A stretch of 64,000 nucleotides of DNA, from positions 123,481 through 187,480 of the forward strand of contig JANINS010000002.1 of NCBI GenBank assembly GCA_024508725.1, written 5' to 3'. This document shows positions 19,201-27,746 of this stretch, piece after piece. How positions within the stretch are numbered: the first letter of the stretch is position 1; the number at the start of each line of letters is the position of its first letter. Position numbers and translations under genes: made by a program. The notes beneath the pieces were generated by a model. It ran no database searches and was not told where the DNA came from. It saw only the letters and a list, made by a program, of their open reading frames with translations. This stretch comes from Chitinophagaceae bacterium. GTDB taxonomy: Bacteria; Bacteroidota; Bacteroidia; Chitinophagales; Chitinophagaceae.

Positions 19201-19833
19201 GCTGGTTTAAGCCTGGCTGTAGTAGAAAATGCACAGCGGAATGAAATAGGTTACACTTCGTTTGAGCAGGCTTCAACTGTTGACAACTGGAACTATGACC
19301 AGAGCCAAGTGGTTAATTCAGAAAAGGCGACCGGAAGCAAATCCTACCAATTTGGTCCCGCTATAACAACCGTTGATCGCTCTAATTTGAATTCATTAAT
19401 GGAGTATGAGATCACTTTCTGGGCAAAGGGAGTTAACGGTTCCACCTTTACCCCATACGTTAATAAGAACGACCAGATGAGTGGAAGCCAGTTACAAAAT
19501 GCTTTTACGCCTATACGGATATATACTAATCCAGTTACCGGATGGTCTTTGTACAGATGCAGGATAGATGGGCCAACTAAAGTGTCTATCAATAATCAGA
19601 GTAGTTCCAGTCCTGGGTCGGGGTCATCATTCCTGGTAGACGAGGTGAGGATTTACCCTGTGGGAGCAGCAATGAAAACCGTTTGTTATGACTACAGGGG
19701 TTTAGCCATCAGTACTTGCGATGATAACAATAAAATGCAACACACCGAGTACGACGGTTTGGGGCGTGTTCTGATCATAAGAGATGAAGAAATGAATATC
19801 ATTAAAACGTTTGAGTATAACTTCAAGAAATAA
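16234..19833 (+). CDS. Second RHS-like protein with SpvB/TcB-like N-terminus
   Basis: The protein has 1199 residues with a signal peptide (MFKKLCIVSAMTWCFNIHVAA). The N-terminus (GTFNYSIPLTSYSD, ISLDYSSGNGLKV, GTGWFLNAGGSITR) resembles the opening of SpvB/TcB proteins, which form one half of the closed Tc/RHS cage. Scattered YD-type repeats follow (YEYNGDYLLK, YDAKGHVAQV), then a carbohydrate-binding-like beta module near 1010-1130. It ends in one YD repeat (YDGLGRVLIIRDEEMNIIK) with no RHS core and no variable tip. It starts 16 bases after the esterase-like gene. Together with the upstream RHS protein it could form a two-part shell in the way TcB and TcC do; this is inference from architecture. 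It is a separate gene, not a split copy, since both carry signal peptides. Confidence 0.85.
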   Translation: MFKKLCIVSAMTWCFNIHVAAQTKLQTGTFNYSIPLTSYSDATSGIAASISLDYSSGNGLKVNSVASNVGTGWFLNAGGSITRIQNGEPDDQSSIPLFPQIPVNNVNHYNQNVALYADATSAAYNYVDNYYPNGYLHTIFPVFFNGTYGSPKELAFAPRFKSNMGKQWKMSRRALADRQQDVFAFSFNGRSGSFVIGKDGTIKTIEDSKLKIELIHSNMTAQDIRTTIKEFTITDETGVMYKFACLELAEVTNFQLVGSENGDFSFRNMNVQGKGKYIVEKWYLTEIKNPFDNRAIDFQYITQATIFTPGRSFSYQTINSLGKDNLTAMQQSSRGKLQRISKITYPDQTIVSFQYFNGQSLWEVRKDNMWDPPLTEVKVEKEGKLITRYVFKYGYLHKKEIKQYDDYFNTDPVFSRLCLLGVQKFGTLAEEAPYTFDYYVGLESSDPREMVPPTECWAQDHWGYFNKSSIVDLNIPTPTKEVIRDLIVNSDTYRNPAPGCAKLGLMKSISNPLGAKTNIEYEQNQFFQATSNQIINAGGVRVSKLIKTANSTADAAVSQYYYVDDAGNPSSWGYESPAYGLNRNLRVVYDVNGYNYEGIMIADVKSSLIKLGIKSIVNTLVKGLIHALEVASSTVPEPVIQGVIIALSGLIERLFVLFNPDDTYVSTSYGFYPNKEVNPIGLQYSRVEETLSTSGGTSKGKIIYEFSKPANMSEITDLNFPYSTKQRFADWKYGLPKRVAYLNGAGAIQKEVLNDYNVVVNQSTNLTSDNNLSCKVEPNQINSGRCEYYTYTINDNELTADYYTPIFGRSELIQTKERIYNANSNSYAETITNYEYNGDYLLKSKWGYNSKGQKVETIYKYSNDYNVAGEISALKQANNISAPVLTESYLYKTPTDRYMLSGEITGYGTAPNGNIVPSSLYRYRSSTLINESMLTAISATQVVRDNVYYKQTQETLYDAKGHVAQVKGLAFNGTALDVSRKSAMIYDDAAGLSLAVVENAQRNEIGYTSFEQASTVDNWNYDQSQVVNSEKATGSKSYQFGPAITTVDRSNLNSLMEYEITFWAKGVNGSTFTPYVNKNDQMSGSQLQNAFTPIRIYTNPVTGWSLYRCRIDGPTKVSINNQSSSSPGSGSSFLVDEVRIYPVGAAMKTVCYDYRGLAISTCDDNNKMQHTEYDGLGRVLIIRDEEMNIIKTFEYNFKK

Positions 19834-20146
19834 TCACAGTCTCTTTCAGCTTTGTGATAAGCCGGATACTCGTATGAGAACTAGTGCACGGTCGAACAAT
19901 CATCTTCTGATGTTTGAAGCCGGTGAAGGAAGACTATTGCCTTATAGAGGCGTGAGTCTTCAGACTACCGAGAAACAGCACCATCAAGTTTGTACCGACT
20001 AATCTGTGCCCACTCGGTAGGTTTACAACTTCGCCGGGGTGTACTTCACTTCCTGACTGTCATCATAAACCGCTACCATGTCAATGGCACATGGCGTTCA
20101 ACTTTCTCTAACCACAATGAATCGCCTACTTCAATATCTTAGCAAC
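19834..20146. other. Intergenic region after the RHS cluster
   Basis: This stretch of 313 bases contains no recognisable gene, RNA or clear terminator. A TATCTTAG at about 20133-20140, close to the peptidase start, is a weak match to the Bacteroidota -7 element. The short open frames here have no protein-like composition. Confidence 0.5.
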
Positions 20147-22624
20147 ATGAAGAAGTTACTATTGGCCCTTTTCGTTCTCTTGGGTCACACTGTTTTCGCC
20201 CAGGTACCATCTCCCAAACAATTTCTTGGATACGAGATGGGAGATAAGTACACGCCGCATTATAAGATCGTGAACTATTTCAGGGCGGTAGCTGCAGCAG
20301 CACCGGGTATGGTGAAGGTGGAGAAGTATGGAGAGACTTATGAAGGGAGAGAGTTGATGGTAGCTTATATCAGCACTGCTGAGAATATGGCGAACCTGGA
20401 AAAGATCCGTAACGCCAACCTGCAGGCAGCGGGTATGCAGAACGGTAGTGCTAATAGTGATAAAGCCATCGTATGGCTGAGCTATAATGTACATGGTAAT
20501 GAGCCATCATCATCAGAAGCTGCGATGAAGACGTTGTATGCATTGGTTGACCCGAATAATACCGAGGCGAAGCAGTGGTTGCAGAATACGGTGGTGATCA
20601 TCGATCCCTGCATCAACCCCGACGGGAGAGACCGTTATGTGAACTGGTTTACTTCTGTGGCGGGCAGGAATGCCAATGCCGATCCGCAGAGCAGGGAGCA
20701 TGCAGAACCTTGGCCGGGCGGAAGGAGCAATCATTACAATTTTGACCTGAACAGGGACTGGGCCTGGCAAACACAGGTAGAGACGCAGCAGCGTATGGTG
20801 AAGTACAACCAGTGGATGCCGCATGTGCACGTGGATTTTCATGAGCAGGGGTATAACAATCCTTATTATTTCGCACCGGCAGCAGAGCCTTTTCATGAGG
20901 TGATCACGCCATGGCAAAGAGAGTTTCAAACAACGATCGGTAAGAACAATGCGGCATATTTTGATAAGAATGCGTGGCTGTATTTTACCAAAGAATATTT
21001 CGACCTGTTCTATCCATCTTATGGCGATACGTATCCTTTGTACAATGGTGCGATCGGTATGACTTATGAGCAGGGTGGCCATAGTGCCGGCGGTTTGGCC
21101 GTAGCCACTAATTCGGGTGATACGCTTACGCTGGCAGAAAGAATACTGCATCATTACACCACGGGACTTTCAACGATAGAAGTTACTTCGAAACATGCGG
21201 CAAAGGTGGTGAGCGAGTTTAAAAAGTTCTTTGCAGACAGTAAAGCGGGAAAGTTCAGCACCTATAATTCGTATGTGATCACTTCTGATAATACCAGCAA
21301 ACTAGTGTCACTGATCGGGTTGCTGCAACGCAACGGAATTGAATATGCATTTACCAGCCAGAAGATCAATGGTACGGGTTATAATTATTTTACGGGAAAA
21401 ACAGAGGCGATCAAAACACTGGGGCAGTCTGTTTTCATCAATGCCAACCAACCCAAGTCTGCCTTGATCAAAGTGTTGATGGAGCCTGTCAATAAACTGA
21501 GCGATTCGGTGACCTATGATATCACGGCGTGGAGTTTACCATATGCTTACGGTTTGCAGGCTTATGCCTCAAACCAGAAAATGGCGGTGCAGGGAGACGA
21601 GGTACGTATTAGCCCGGTGCCTGCTGTGAACAGCTCGTATGGATATCTTATCCCTTACAGTTCTGCAGCGAGTGCCAAAGCACTGGCAGCGATGCTGAAG
21701 AAAGGCATTAAGGTGAGGGCTACAGAAAAGCCGATCAGTTATAAAGGTGTGAGTTACCCGGCAGGCAGCCTGCTGGTGTTGCGTACATCGAACCAGGGTA
21801 CATGGAATACGCCGGGTTTAAACGAGGCGATACCTGGAACGGCGATACCATTGGAAACGGGTTTTATGGAGAAAGGACCTGATCTCGGATCTTCGAATGT
21901 TCGTATGCTGAAGGCACCGAAGGTAGCGATGCTCACCGGTAATGAGGTGTCTTCACTAAATGCCGGAGAGGTATGGCATTTTATGGACCAGGCCCTGGAT
22001 TACCCGGTATCGCTGATCAATGCTGCTGATTTGGGCCGTACCAGCCTGAGTGATTATGATGTGCTGATCATGCCGAGTGGTAATTATCGTAGCCTGAATG
22101 ATAAGACAGGTGATAAGCTGAAAGACTTTGTTCGCAGCGGCGGAAAGATCATTGCCATGGGCAATACGGTGTACCAGATGAGTGAAGGAGAGTGGACCAT
22201 TAAGGCGAAAGAAGAGAAGAAAGATGATAAAGGGAAAGATGAATATGCAGCATTGAGAAGATATGCCGACAGGGAAAGAGACGAGGCTGCGAACAATATT
22301 CCCGGGGCGATATACAAAGTGCAATTGGATGAAACGCACCCACTGGCATTCGGGTTCCCGAACTATTATTATACGCTGAAGCTGGATACCGATGTGTACG
22401 AGTTTTTGAAAGACGGATGGAATGTAGGCGTGATCAAGAAAGAAGATTATGTGACGGGGTTTGCCGGGGTGAACACCAAAGCAAAGCTGAAAGACGGGCT
22501 GATATTTGGTGTGCAGCCAATGGGCAGGGGATCAGTGGTTTACCTGGCTGATGACCCATTGTTTAGAATGTTCTGGGAGAACGGCCAGCTGCTTTTTGCC
22601 AATGCCCTGTTTATGGTTGAATAG
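20147..22624 (+). CDS. Secreted M14-family zinc carboxypeptidase-like peptidase
   Basis: About 825 residues from the ATG at 20147, which opens a signal peptide (MKKLLLALFVLLGHTVFAQ). The M14 zinc site is complete: NVHGNEPSSSE gives His116 and Glu119, HVDFHEQG gives the second zinc His (232), and GMTYEQGG supplies the catalytic Glu308. NPDGRDRY and NFDLNRDW are the substrate-pocket motifs typical of large Bacteroidota M14 members. Beyond about residue 400 is a long C-terminal region ending in a class I glutamine-amidotransferase-like fold (DYDVLIMPSGNYRSL, GGKIIAMGNT) without an obvious catalytic triad. It probably trims peptides in the periplasm or outside the cell. The small secreted protein downstream starts 32 bases later. 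Confidence 0.9.
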   Translation: MKKLLLALFVLLGHTVFAQVPSPKQFLGYEMGDKYTPHYKIVNYFRAVAAAAPGMVKVEKYGETYEGRELMVAYISTAENMANLEKIRNANLQAAGMQNGSANSDKAIVWLSYNVHGNEPSSSEAAMKTLYALVDPNNTEAKQWLQNTVVIIDPCINPDGRDRYVNWFTSVAGRNANADPQSREHAEPWPGGRSNHYNFDLNRDWAWQTQVETQQRMVKYNQWMPHVHVDFHEQGYNNPYYFAPAAEPFHEVITPWQREFQTTIGKNNAAYFDKNAWLYFTKEYFDLFYPSYGDTYPLYNGAIGMTYEQGGHSAGGLAVATNSGDTLTLAERILHHYTTGLSTIEVTSKHAAKVVSEFKKFFADSKAGKFSTYNSYVITSDNTSKLVSLIGLLQRNGIEYAFTSQKINGTGYNYFTGKTEAIKTLGQSVFINANQPKSALIKVLMEPVNKLSDSVTYDITAWSLPYAYGLQAYASNQKMAVQGDEVRISPVPAVNSSYGYLIPYSSAASAKALAAMLKKGIKVRATEKPISYKGVSYPAGSLLVLRTSNQGTWNTPGLNEAIPGTAIPLETGFMEKGPDLGSSNVRMLKAPKVAMLTGNEVSSLNAGEVWHFMDQALDYPVSLINAADLGRTSLSDYDVLIMPSGNYRSLNDKTGDKLKDFVRSGGKIIAMGNTVYQMSEGEWTIKAKEEKKDDKGKDEYAALRRYADRERDEAANNIPGAIYKVQLDETHPLAFGFPNYYYTLKLDTDVYEFLKDGWNVGVIKKEDYVTGFAGVNTKAKLKDGLIFGVQPMGRGSVVYLADDPLFRMFWENGQLLFANALFMVE

Positions 22625-22656
22625 AATTCGTTATTTTCACGACTCACAACAAGTAT

Positions 22657-23049
22657 ATGAAAAAGATATTCCTGCTACTGGGCTTTAGTTTTATCGGGTT
22701 AATGGCTTTTAGCCAGCAACTGCGTTTTACAAAAGGTGGTGTTGCTCCCGGCAAGATCCAGACTGCCAGGAATTATGAAGACTTCCTGATCGGTAAGATC
22801 AAGATCGCTGATGAGAATGGTGTTGAGTATACCTTGGTGAAAGCCTTATTTGTACAGAAAGCAATGAGTGGGAAATCGGTGTCGTTTGAACTGAAGGATG
22901 CTTATTTCCCCCAGGAAAAGCGTGGCGATATTGCCGTGGCATCTGAGAATGGATCGACCTTTAGCTTCAATAATGTTGTGGTGAAAGATAAGAACGGTAA
23001 AGAGTACCAGATCGCTGCGGTAACGTACGAGTTCACCGGTTTCCGTTGA
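22657..23049 (+). CDS. Small exported hypothetical protein
   Basis: The protein has 130 residues with a signal peptide (MKKIFLLLGFSFIGLMAFSQ) and a short mature beta-rich domain with a repeated pattern: KIKIADENGVEYTL and VVVKDKNGKEYQI look like two copies of one strand-turn-strand unit. There are no cysteines in the mature part and no lipobox, so it is probably free in the periplasm or exported. It follows the M14 peptidase gene by 32 bases and converges on a T9SS protein gene. No family recognised. Confidence 0.75.
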   Translation: MKKIFLLLGFSFIGLMAFSQQLRFTKGGVAPGKIQTARNYEDFLIGKIKIADENGVEYTLVKALFVQKAMSGKSVSFELKDAYFPQEKRGDIAVASENGSTFSFNNVVVKDKNGKEYQIAAVTYEFTGFR

Positions 23050-23086
23050 TCTTGTTATCTCAGTGCATATGCCTTAAGATCCTGAC

Positions 23087-25729
23087 CTACCGGATCAATA
23101 CCAACGTTCCTTTTTTGAATACCGGCTTGCCTGTATAGTCAACAGCCTGTGCAGCGAATACATAAGTGCCGCTTGGCTGATCTTTTCCACCGAAGGTGCC
23201 ATCCCATCCTTTACCAGGCTCGCTGGTGCTGTATACCATTTGTCCCCAGCGATTGAACACCCTGAAGTAAACAAGCTGCTGCATACCTACCAATACCGGC
23301 CTGGCGATCTCGTTGTTGCCATCGCCATTAGGCGTGAAGGCAGTAGGGATGAATATGTCGGCCCCTGTTTTAAATACGATCACCTTTAAGTCGTCATCTG
23401 CATAGCAGCCGGCACTGTCTGTTGCCCTTACTTTATAGATGATAGAATCGATGGTGTAAGGCAGTGTGGCAACCGGGTTGCCGATGTTTGTTGCACTTAA
23501 GCCGAAAGCAGGACTCCAGTGATAAGTAACACCACCGCCGGCATTGAGCTGCAGTGGCTGCAGGGCAGTAACGATGGTGTCGTTACCGGCAAAAGCTTTT
23601 ACCTGAGGCCTTACCACTACCCAGGCCGTGTCGGATTTTGGCTTAGGACAAATGCCCTGACTAAAAGCTGTAAATATGTACGCAGTAGTTCGTTGAGGTC
23701 CCGCAATCGGGTTGAGTGATGTGGGGTTTTGCAATGTATTGGTCGGGCTCCAGGCATAACCTGTTCCGTTGTAGTTAGCATGCAACTGCACCTTATCGCC
23801 ATAACAGATCATGGCATCGCTTCCTGCATTGGCAACAGGATAGGGAGCCACCTGTATAGTGATGGTGTCGTAAGCAGGACATAAGCCCAGGTTTGCCTTA
23901 ACGTAATAAGTGGTCGTCACATTCGGAAATACCTGGGGCGATTTTACAGTGGTGCTGCTTAGGCCGGTAGCGGGAGTCCATTGGTAACTGAGGGCATGGC
24001 TTACCGTTTTCATCAGGATGGTGTCTGTTCGACAGATGCCGGTATCGGGACCGATATCAACCGTGATAAAGTCGAGCACATTTACGGTGATGGTATCTGT
24101 TTTAACACAGCCGTTATCGTTGAGGGTAACGATGTAGAGCGTAGTATCTTTTGGTGTAACAACAGGGTTGGGAATGTTGCGTGTGGTGAATAAAGGATCA
24201 TTGGGTGCCGATGTCCAGCTGAAGTTTCCTGTTCCCTGTGCAATTAAGGGAAGCTGGTCGATGCTGCAGATAAGGGTGTCTTTAAATGGAAGATTGAGTA
24301 CCGGGTTGGCACGTACATCCACCTGTTTTGTCGCTGTGTCAATACAACCCTTATCACTCTGCGAGATCAGCGTTACGGTTCTTGTTCCTGCAGAAGGATA
24401 CAAATAAGAAGGATTCTTAAGAATGGAGGTATCATCAGTACGGGTGGTTTCACCAAAATCCCAGAACCATTTATTCACTGTACCATAAGTATGGGTGGTA
24501 CCATCAGTAAATTGAAACGGACTTTGAAAGCAATTACCGCTGAAGGTGAAATCTGTTTTGAAAGTAGGATAAACCAACATGATGGTTTGAGCAGAATCCT
24601 GGCATCCACCGGAATTGGTAACCTTTAACTTGACTACAAACTTACCTGTATCAGAAAAAGTATGAGTAGGTGTTGCTTGAATGGAGTTGTTATTGCCGCC
24701 ACTTGCAGGATCGCCAAACGTCCATGCATAACCTGTGATACCAGTAGCGGGAGACTCGTTTGCAAAGCTGTAAGAGAAACTACCACACGTAATATATGAG
24801 GGCTTAAGATCAGCACCAGCAAGGGTACAGTCACCGATTTTTAATGTAAAATCCTTACGGTGAACATTGATTAATGCGCCATTTTTAAACTCAGAAACAC
24901 ACACTGCAATCACATAACGTCCTGGTACATTAGGAGAGGTACCGGAAATAAGACCTGTTTTTGGATCAATTGATACAGTGCCTCCTAATGGACTCTGACC
25001 ACTGTAAGGCGGCGCATAGTTTATAGTGCCATAAGAAGGGTTGGTAGGAGGCAAAGGACTACTGTCAGTTTTATCACCACCATTGTAAGCTGCACAAAAA
25101 GAGTAAGAGAGAGAATCTCCGGTGTCAGGATCTACAGCACCAAAGTCCAAACTGAAGGGTGAGTTGCGGCAAACTAAAGTCGTGTCTTTCAACCTGAAAA
25201 CCGGGCTTGAGTTGGTTTGATTACCCAAAGCTGTTGTTCCTGGAATTACACCTGTGTAGGTTGCTCCTTGTGCATTACCAGCTAAATTGGCAATGTTGTT
25301 TGTTCTGCAACAAGTTTGAAATGCTACTACGTATCCTGCAGGAGTAATTGGTAGATCTATGGTGAGTGTAAAATATCCTAGTTGATAGCAAACCTCCGGA
25401 GCATTGGTTATACAAGCATTCGGAGTACCGAGATTCAAGATTTGAAAGTCGGTTCTATTTACACTGATATTATTATTGACGATCGTTGCAGGAGAAGTGT
25501 TATTGAAGATTCCCAATATCACAGATGTAGGCATCGGAGCGGTTTGCTGTTCACCCTGTGGAGGGTTACATTCCCTGAAAATCCTTAAAACGATCTCGTA
25601 TTTATAAGTGTTGGCAGAAGCTCCTGGTCCTAAATTTCTATAGTAGATTTCTCCACCTGCAATATGTGCAGCAAACGAGGTAGCACAACAACAACAAACA
25701 AGAATAAATAACAGTAAGCCTCTTTTCAT
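23087..25729 (-). CDS. Large secreted PKD protein with T9SS type-B (gliding-motility-type) C-terminus
   Basis: The protein has 880 residues. It has a signal peptide (MKRGLLLFILVCCCCATSFA) and an N-terminal domain starting AHIAGGEIYYRNLG with several cysteines, including an FQTCCRTNNI motif. PKD-like modules follow (TPTHTFSDTGKFVVKLKV, WFWDFGE), then Ig-like repeats of the form VDIGPDTGICRTDTI and ANAGSDAMICYGD. The last 85 residues (IPTAFTPNGDGNNE, FRVFNRWGQMVY, GWDGTFGGKDQPSGTYVF) are the type-B sorting domain seen in SprB-like adhesins. It is presumably exported by the T9SS and acts as a surface or released adhesin. It is a clear paralogue of the gene at 27747-30347, over its whole length. 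Confidence 0.92.
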   Translation of the reverse strand: MKRGLLLFILVCCCCATSFAAHIAGGEIYYRNLGPGASANTYKYEIVLRIFRECNPPQGEQQTAPMPTSVILGIFNNTSPATIVNNNISVNRTDFQILNLGTPNACITNAPEVCYQLGYFTLTIDLPITPAGYVVAFQTCCRTNNIANLAGNAQGATYTGVIPGTTALGNQTNSSPVFRLKDTTLVCRNSPFSLDFGAVDPDTGDSLSYSFCAAYNGGDKTDSSPLPPTNPSYGTINYAPPYSGQSPLGGTVSIDPKTGLISGTSPNVPGRYVIAVCVSEFKNGALINVHRKDFTLKIGDCTLAGADLKPSYITCGSFSYSFANESPATGITGYAWTFGDPASGGNNNSIQATPTHTFSDTGKFVVKLKVTNSGGCQDSAQTIMLVYPTFKTDFTFSGNCFQSPFQFTDGTTHTYGTVNKWFWDFGETTRTDDTSILKNPSYLYPSAGTRTVTLISQSDKGCIDTATKQVDVRANPVLNLPFKDTLICSIDQLPLIAQGTGNFSWTSAPNDPLFTTRNIPNPVVTPKDTTLYIVTLNDNGCVKTDTITVNVLDFITVDIGPDTGICRTDTILMKTVSHALSYQWTPATGLSSTTVKSPQVFPNVTTTYYVKANLGLCPAYDTITIQVAPYPVANAGSDAMICYGDKVQLHANYNGTGYAWSPTNTLQNPTSLNPIAGPQRTTAYIFTAFSQGICPKPKSDTAWVVVRPQVKAFAGNDTIVTALQPLQLNAGGGVTYHWSPAFGLSATNIGNPVATLPYTIDSIIYKVRATDSAGCYADDDLKVIVFKTGADIFIPTAFTPNGDGNNEIARPVLVGMQQLVYFRVFNRWGQMVYSTSEPGKGWDGTFGGKDQPSGTYVFAAQAVDYTGKPVFKKGTLVLIR

Positions 25730-25863
25730 CTTTTAATCAGCGGTATAGCAACACCTTGAGTGTAAGCTGTGAATGTACAAACAAAACGCTGTTATAGGAC
25801 TTGTAATGTCTAACAACACTATAGACCGCCTGTTAATTTGTTCTGCTGCTTTTGAAAGAACAC

Positions 25864-27696
25864 TTATTTAACCAGGCTTATTTTTTGTATACTCACTCCG
25901 TCCTGTGTATGTGCTTTAATAATGTAAATCCCGTTCGAATATTCCGATAAATTTAGGGTCGTCTCTTCTGATGATAGTTTCTTTGATAAAATCTTCACTC
26001 CCAATTGAGAATAAACCTCAATAAAGGTAATTTTAGCGACCGATGAAATTGTTATCATTCCTTTGCTAGGATTTGGTCTAACTGAAATTACCATTTTAGA
26101 TGTCTCACGTTGACTAGAAAGAGCGATAGCCTGTCTTTGTAGCAAATATTCATTAGCAGTAGTAATTCCATTGAGGCATTGGTAGGGTGAATTGTTAATT
26201 GTAACAGATAGAATTGAGTTGATTGTTCCATAAGTTCCTTGGAATGACGGGGGAAAATTATTATTAGGAAAATAAAATTGTATTTGTCTTAGATTCAAAG
26301 ACGTAAGAGGAACAGCTTGCGATGCGTTAATAGTCCAAGAATAACTGGTTCCTGAACCGTAATCCATATGTGTAGTTGCAGTAAAAATTTTTGGATTGAT
26401 TCCGCTTGTTGTATAACTAATGTATGCTTCGGGGACACTAATCAAATACACTGGGGCGGACATACAGCCGGTTAATAAGTTTTTAACTGTGTATTCATTT
26501 CTTTGCAAATAAGGCACAGAACTTATATCTATAGACTGCGAAGTACTAAAAGGTGGATTATTAAGCGGGACGTTATTTCTATACCACTGTAAGTTGGAAG
26601 CTAAATTAGTTGTTAATCGAAAAGGGATATTGCAATCCATACAACCGCAACTAATGTAATCACCGTTACTGTACTGCGTAACAGGAAAGTAATTAGGTAC
26701 AGCAGATACGCTTATGGTAGGTCTAGTTGAGCATATACAAGGAGCCACAACAACAGAAGATTCCCCTCCAATATTATTTCCGCAGTTGTTGTAACCATTA
26801 TTTGTTCCAGGCAAAACCATTGAAACGCTTACGGCTCCCGATACTGCCGAAGAGTTAATTGTTATTTGTGATCCGGTACCTAAGGGGGTTCCATTTTGAT
26901 CTTTCCATAAAAATTGTGCATTTGTAATACTGCAAGCAGATTGAGCAGTGAGCGTGACTTGGCAATTCGCATCTGGTTGTGAAGCGGTGGCAGTCAAATC
27001 AGTGATATCTATTAATTCTGGTTGTGCAAAATTTAGAAAGCCTCCACTGGTACCCGGATAAGCTGGGTCAATATCTGCAAAAACCCACAACATCGCATAA
27101 GTATCATTTGCTGTGAAGGTCGTTAGTGCCTGTTTCCAGTTGCCATTAAATGATTCATGTAAGGTTTCGCAGTAGATTTCTTGGGCATTTGACGGAATTG
27201 CCTGTAAATTATAATTCGAGGGATCAATAGTGAAATTTTCACAGTCCCTCAAAAAAACTCTCATTCTAAATGGATCATACCAATTAGTAGCATAAATATC
27301 AGAAGCGGATCTAAAAAATGAAAAAGCATATTTATGACCTATGATAAGGTGGGGAATGCGGATTACGATACTTTCAGCACTCTGCATCATGCTGGCAGAG
27401 TTACTAGTTAGACTCTGCGGTGGCGGCGCAACCCGATTCAAATCAACGGTTCCTCTGTCACTTATCCAGTTTGATACATCTCCGCTGAAAGCATTCCAAA
27501 TCATGGTGCTGCCATTGTTAGATGGTTGCGAGGAAGGAACAAAAGCAGGGTTTCGTAAGAGATTACAGCTATTAACAGTTAAAGGGTCGCAACTAAGCGA
27601 AAGAGTAATAGGGCCGCCGCCTCTTTGTGCTTTTAATTTACTGATACTGCAAAAAAATATTAGGCATAAGAAAATAGAAAGTGGGGCGTGTTTCAT
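25864..27696 (-). CDS. Secreted protein with T9SS type-A sorting domain
   Basis: The protein has 610 residues with a signal peptide (MKHAPLSIFLCLIFFCSISKLKA). The first 240 residues look like a carbohydrate-binding-like jelly-roll module (CNLLRNPAFVPSSQPSNNG, later SFFRSASD, MLWVFADIDP). Cysteine-containing Ig-like modules follow. The final 80 residues (ISVRPNPSKGMITISSV, SNGIYIIKAHTQDG) are a type-A sorting domain, so the protein should be delivered to the surface by the T9SS. It lies between two paralogous type-B proteins on the same strand, 50 bases downstream of one start region and 134 bases upstream of the other gene. The binding target is unknown, and there is no catalytic motif. Confidence 0.85.
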   Translation of the reverse strand: MKHAPLSIFLCLIFFCSISKLKAQRGGGPITLSLSCDPLTVNSCNLLRNPAFVPSSQPSNNGSTMIWNAFSGDVSNWISDRGTVDLNRVAPPPQSLTSNSASMMQSAESIVIRIPHLIIGHKYAFSFFRSASDIYATNWYDPFRMRVFLRDCENFTIDPSNYNLQAIPSNAQEIYCETLHESFNGNWKQALTTFTANDTYAMLWVFADIDPAYPGTSGGFLNFAQPELIDITDLTATASQPDANCQVTLTAQSACSITNAQFLWKDQNGTPLGTGSQITINSSAVSGAVSVSMVLPGTNNGYNNCGNNIGGESSVVVAPCICSTRPTISVSAVPNYFPVTQYSNGDYISCGCMDCNIPFRLTTNLASNLQWYRNNVPLNNPPFSTSQSIDISSVPYLQRNEYTVKNLLTGCMSAPVYLISVPEAYISYTTSGINPKIFTATTHMDYGSGTSYSWTINASQAVPLTSLNLRQIQFYFPNNNFPPSFQGTYGTINSILSVTINNSPYQCLNGITTANEYLLQRQAIALSSQRETSKMVISVRPNPSKGMITISSVAKITFIEVYSQLGVKILSKKLSSEETTLNLSEYSNGIYIIKAHTQDGVSIQKISLVK

Positions 27697-27746
27697 TTCA
27701 GTTAGTTTGAAACTAAACTACAAAATATTTAGGCATTATTCAGATG

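Noticed and set aside
9523-19833. The two RHS proteins as halves of one broken gene
   Set aside because: Each has its own signal peptide and a different N-terminal architecture, and a complete esterase-like gene lies between them.
6819-19833. Prophage or contractile injection system, because of the tail-fibre-like gene
   Set aside because: No capsid, sheath, tube, baseplate, portal, terminase or integrase gene is present, and the products carry signal peptides.
19811-20002. Open frame of 63 codons after the RHS cluster
   Set aside because: It overlaps the end of the RHS gene, has protein-unlike composition and no start signal.
20513-21154. Long open frame opposite the M14 peptidase
   Set aside because: It is a shadow of the well-supported peptidase gene in another frame, with Ile- and Arg-rich composition typical of such shadows.
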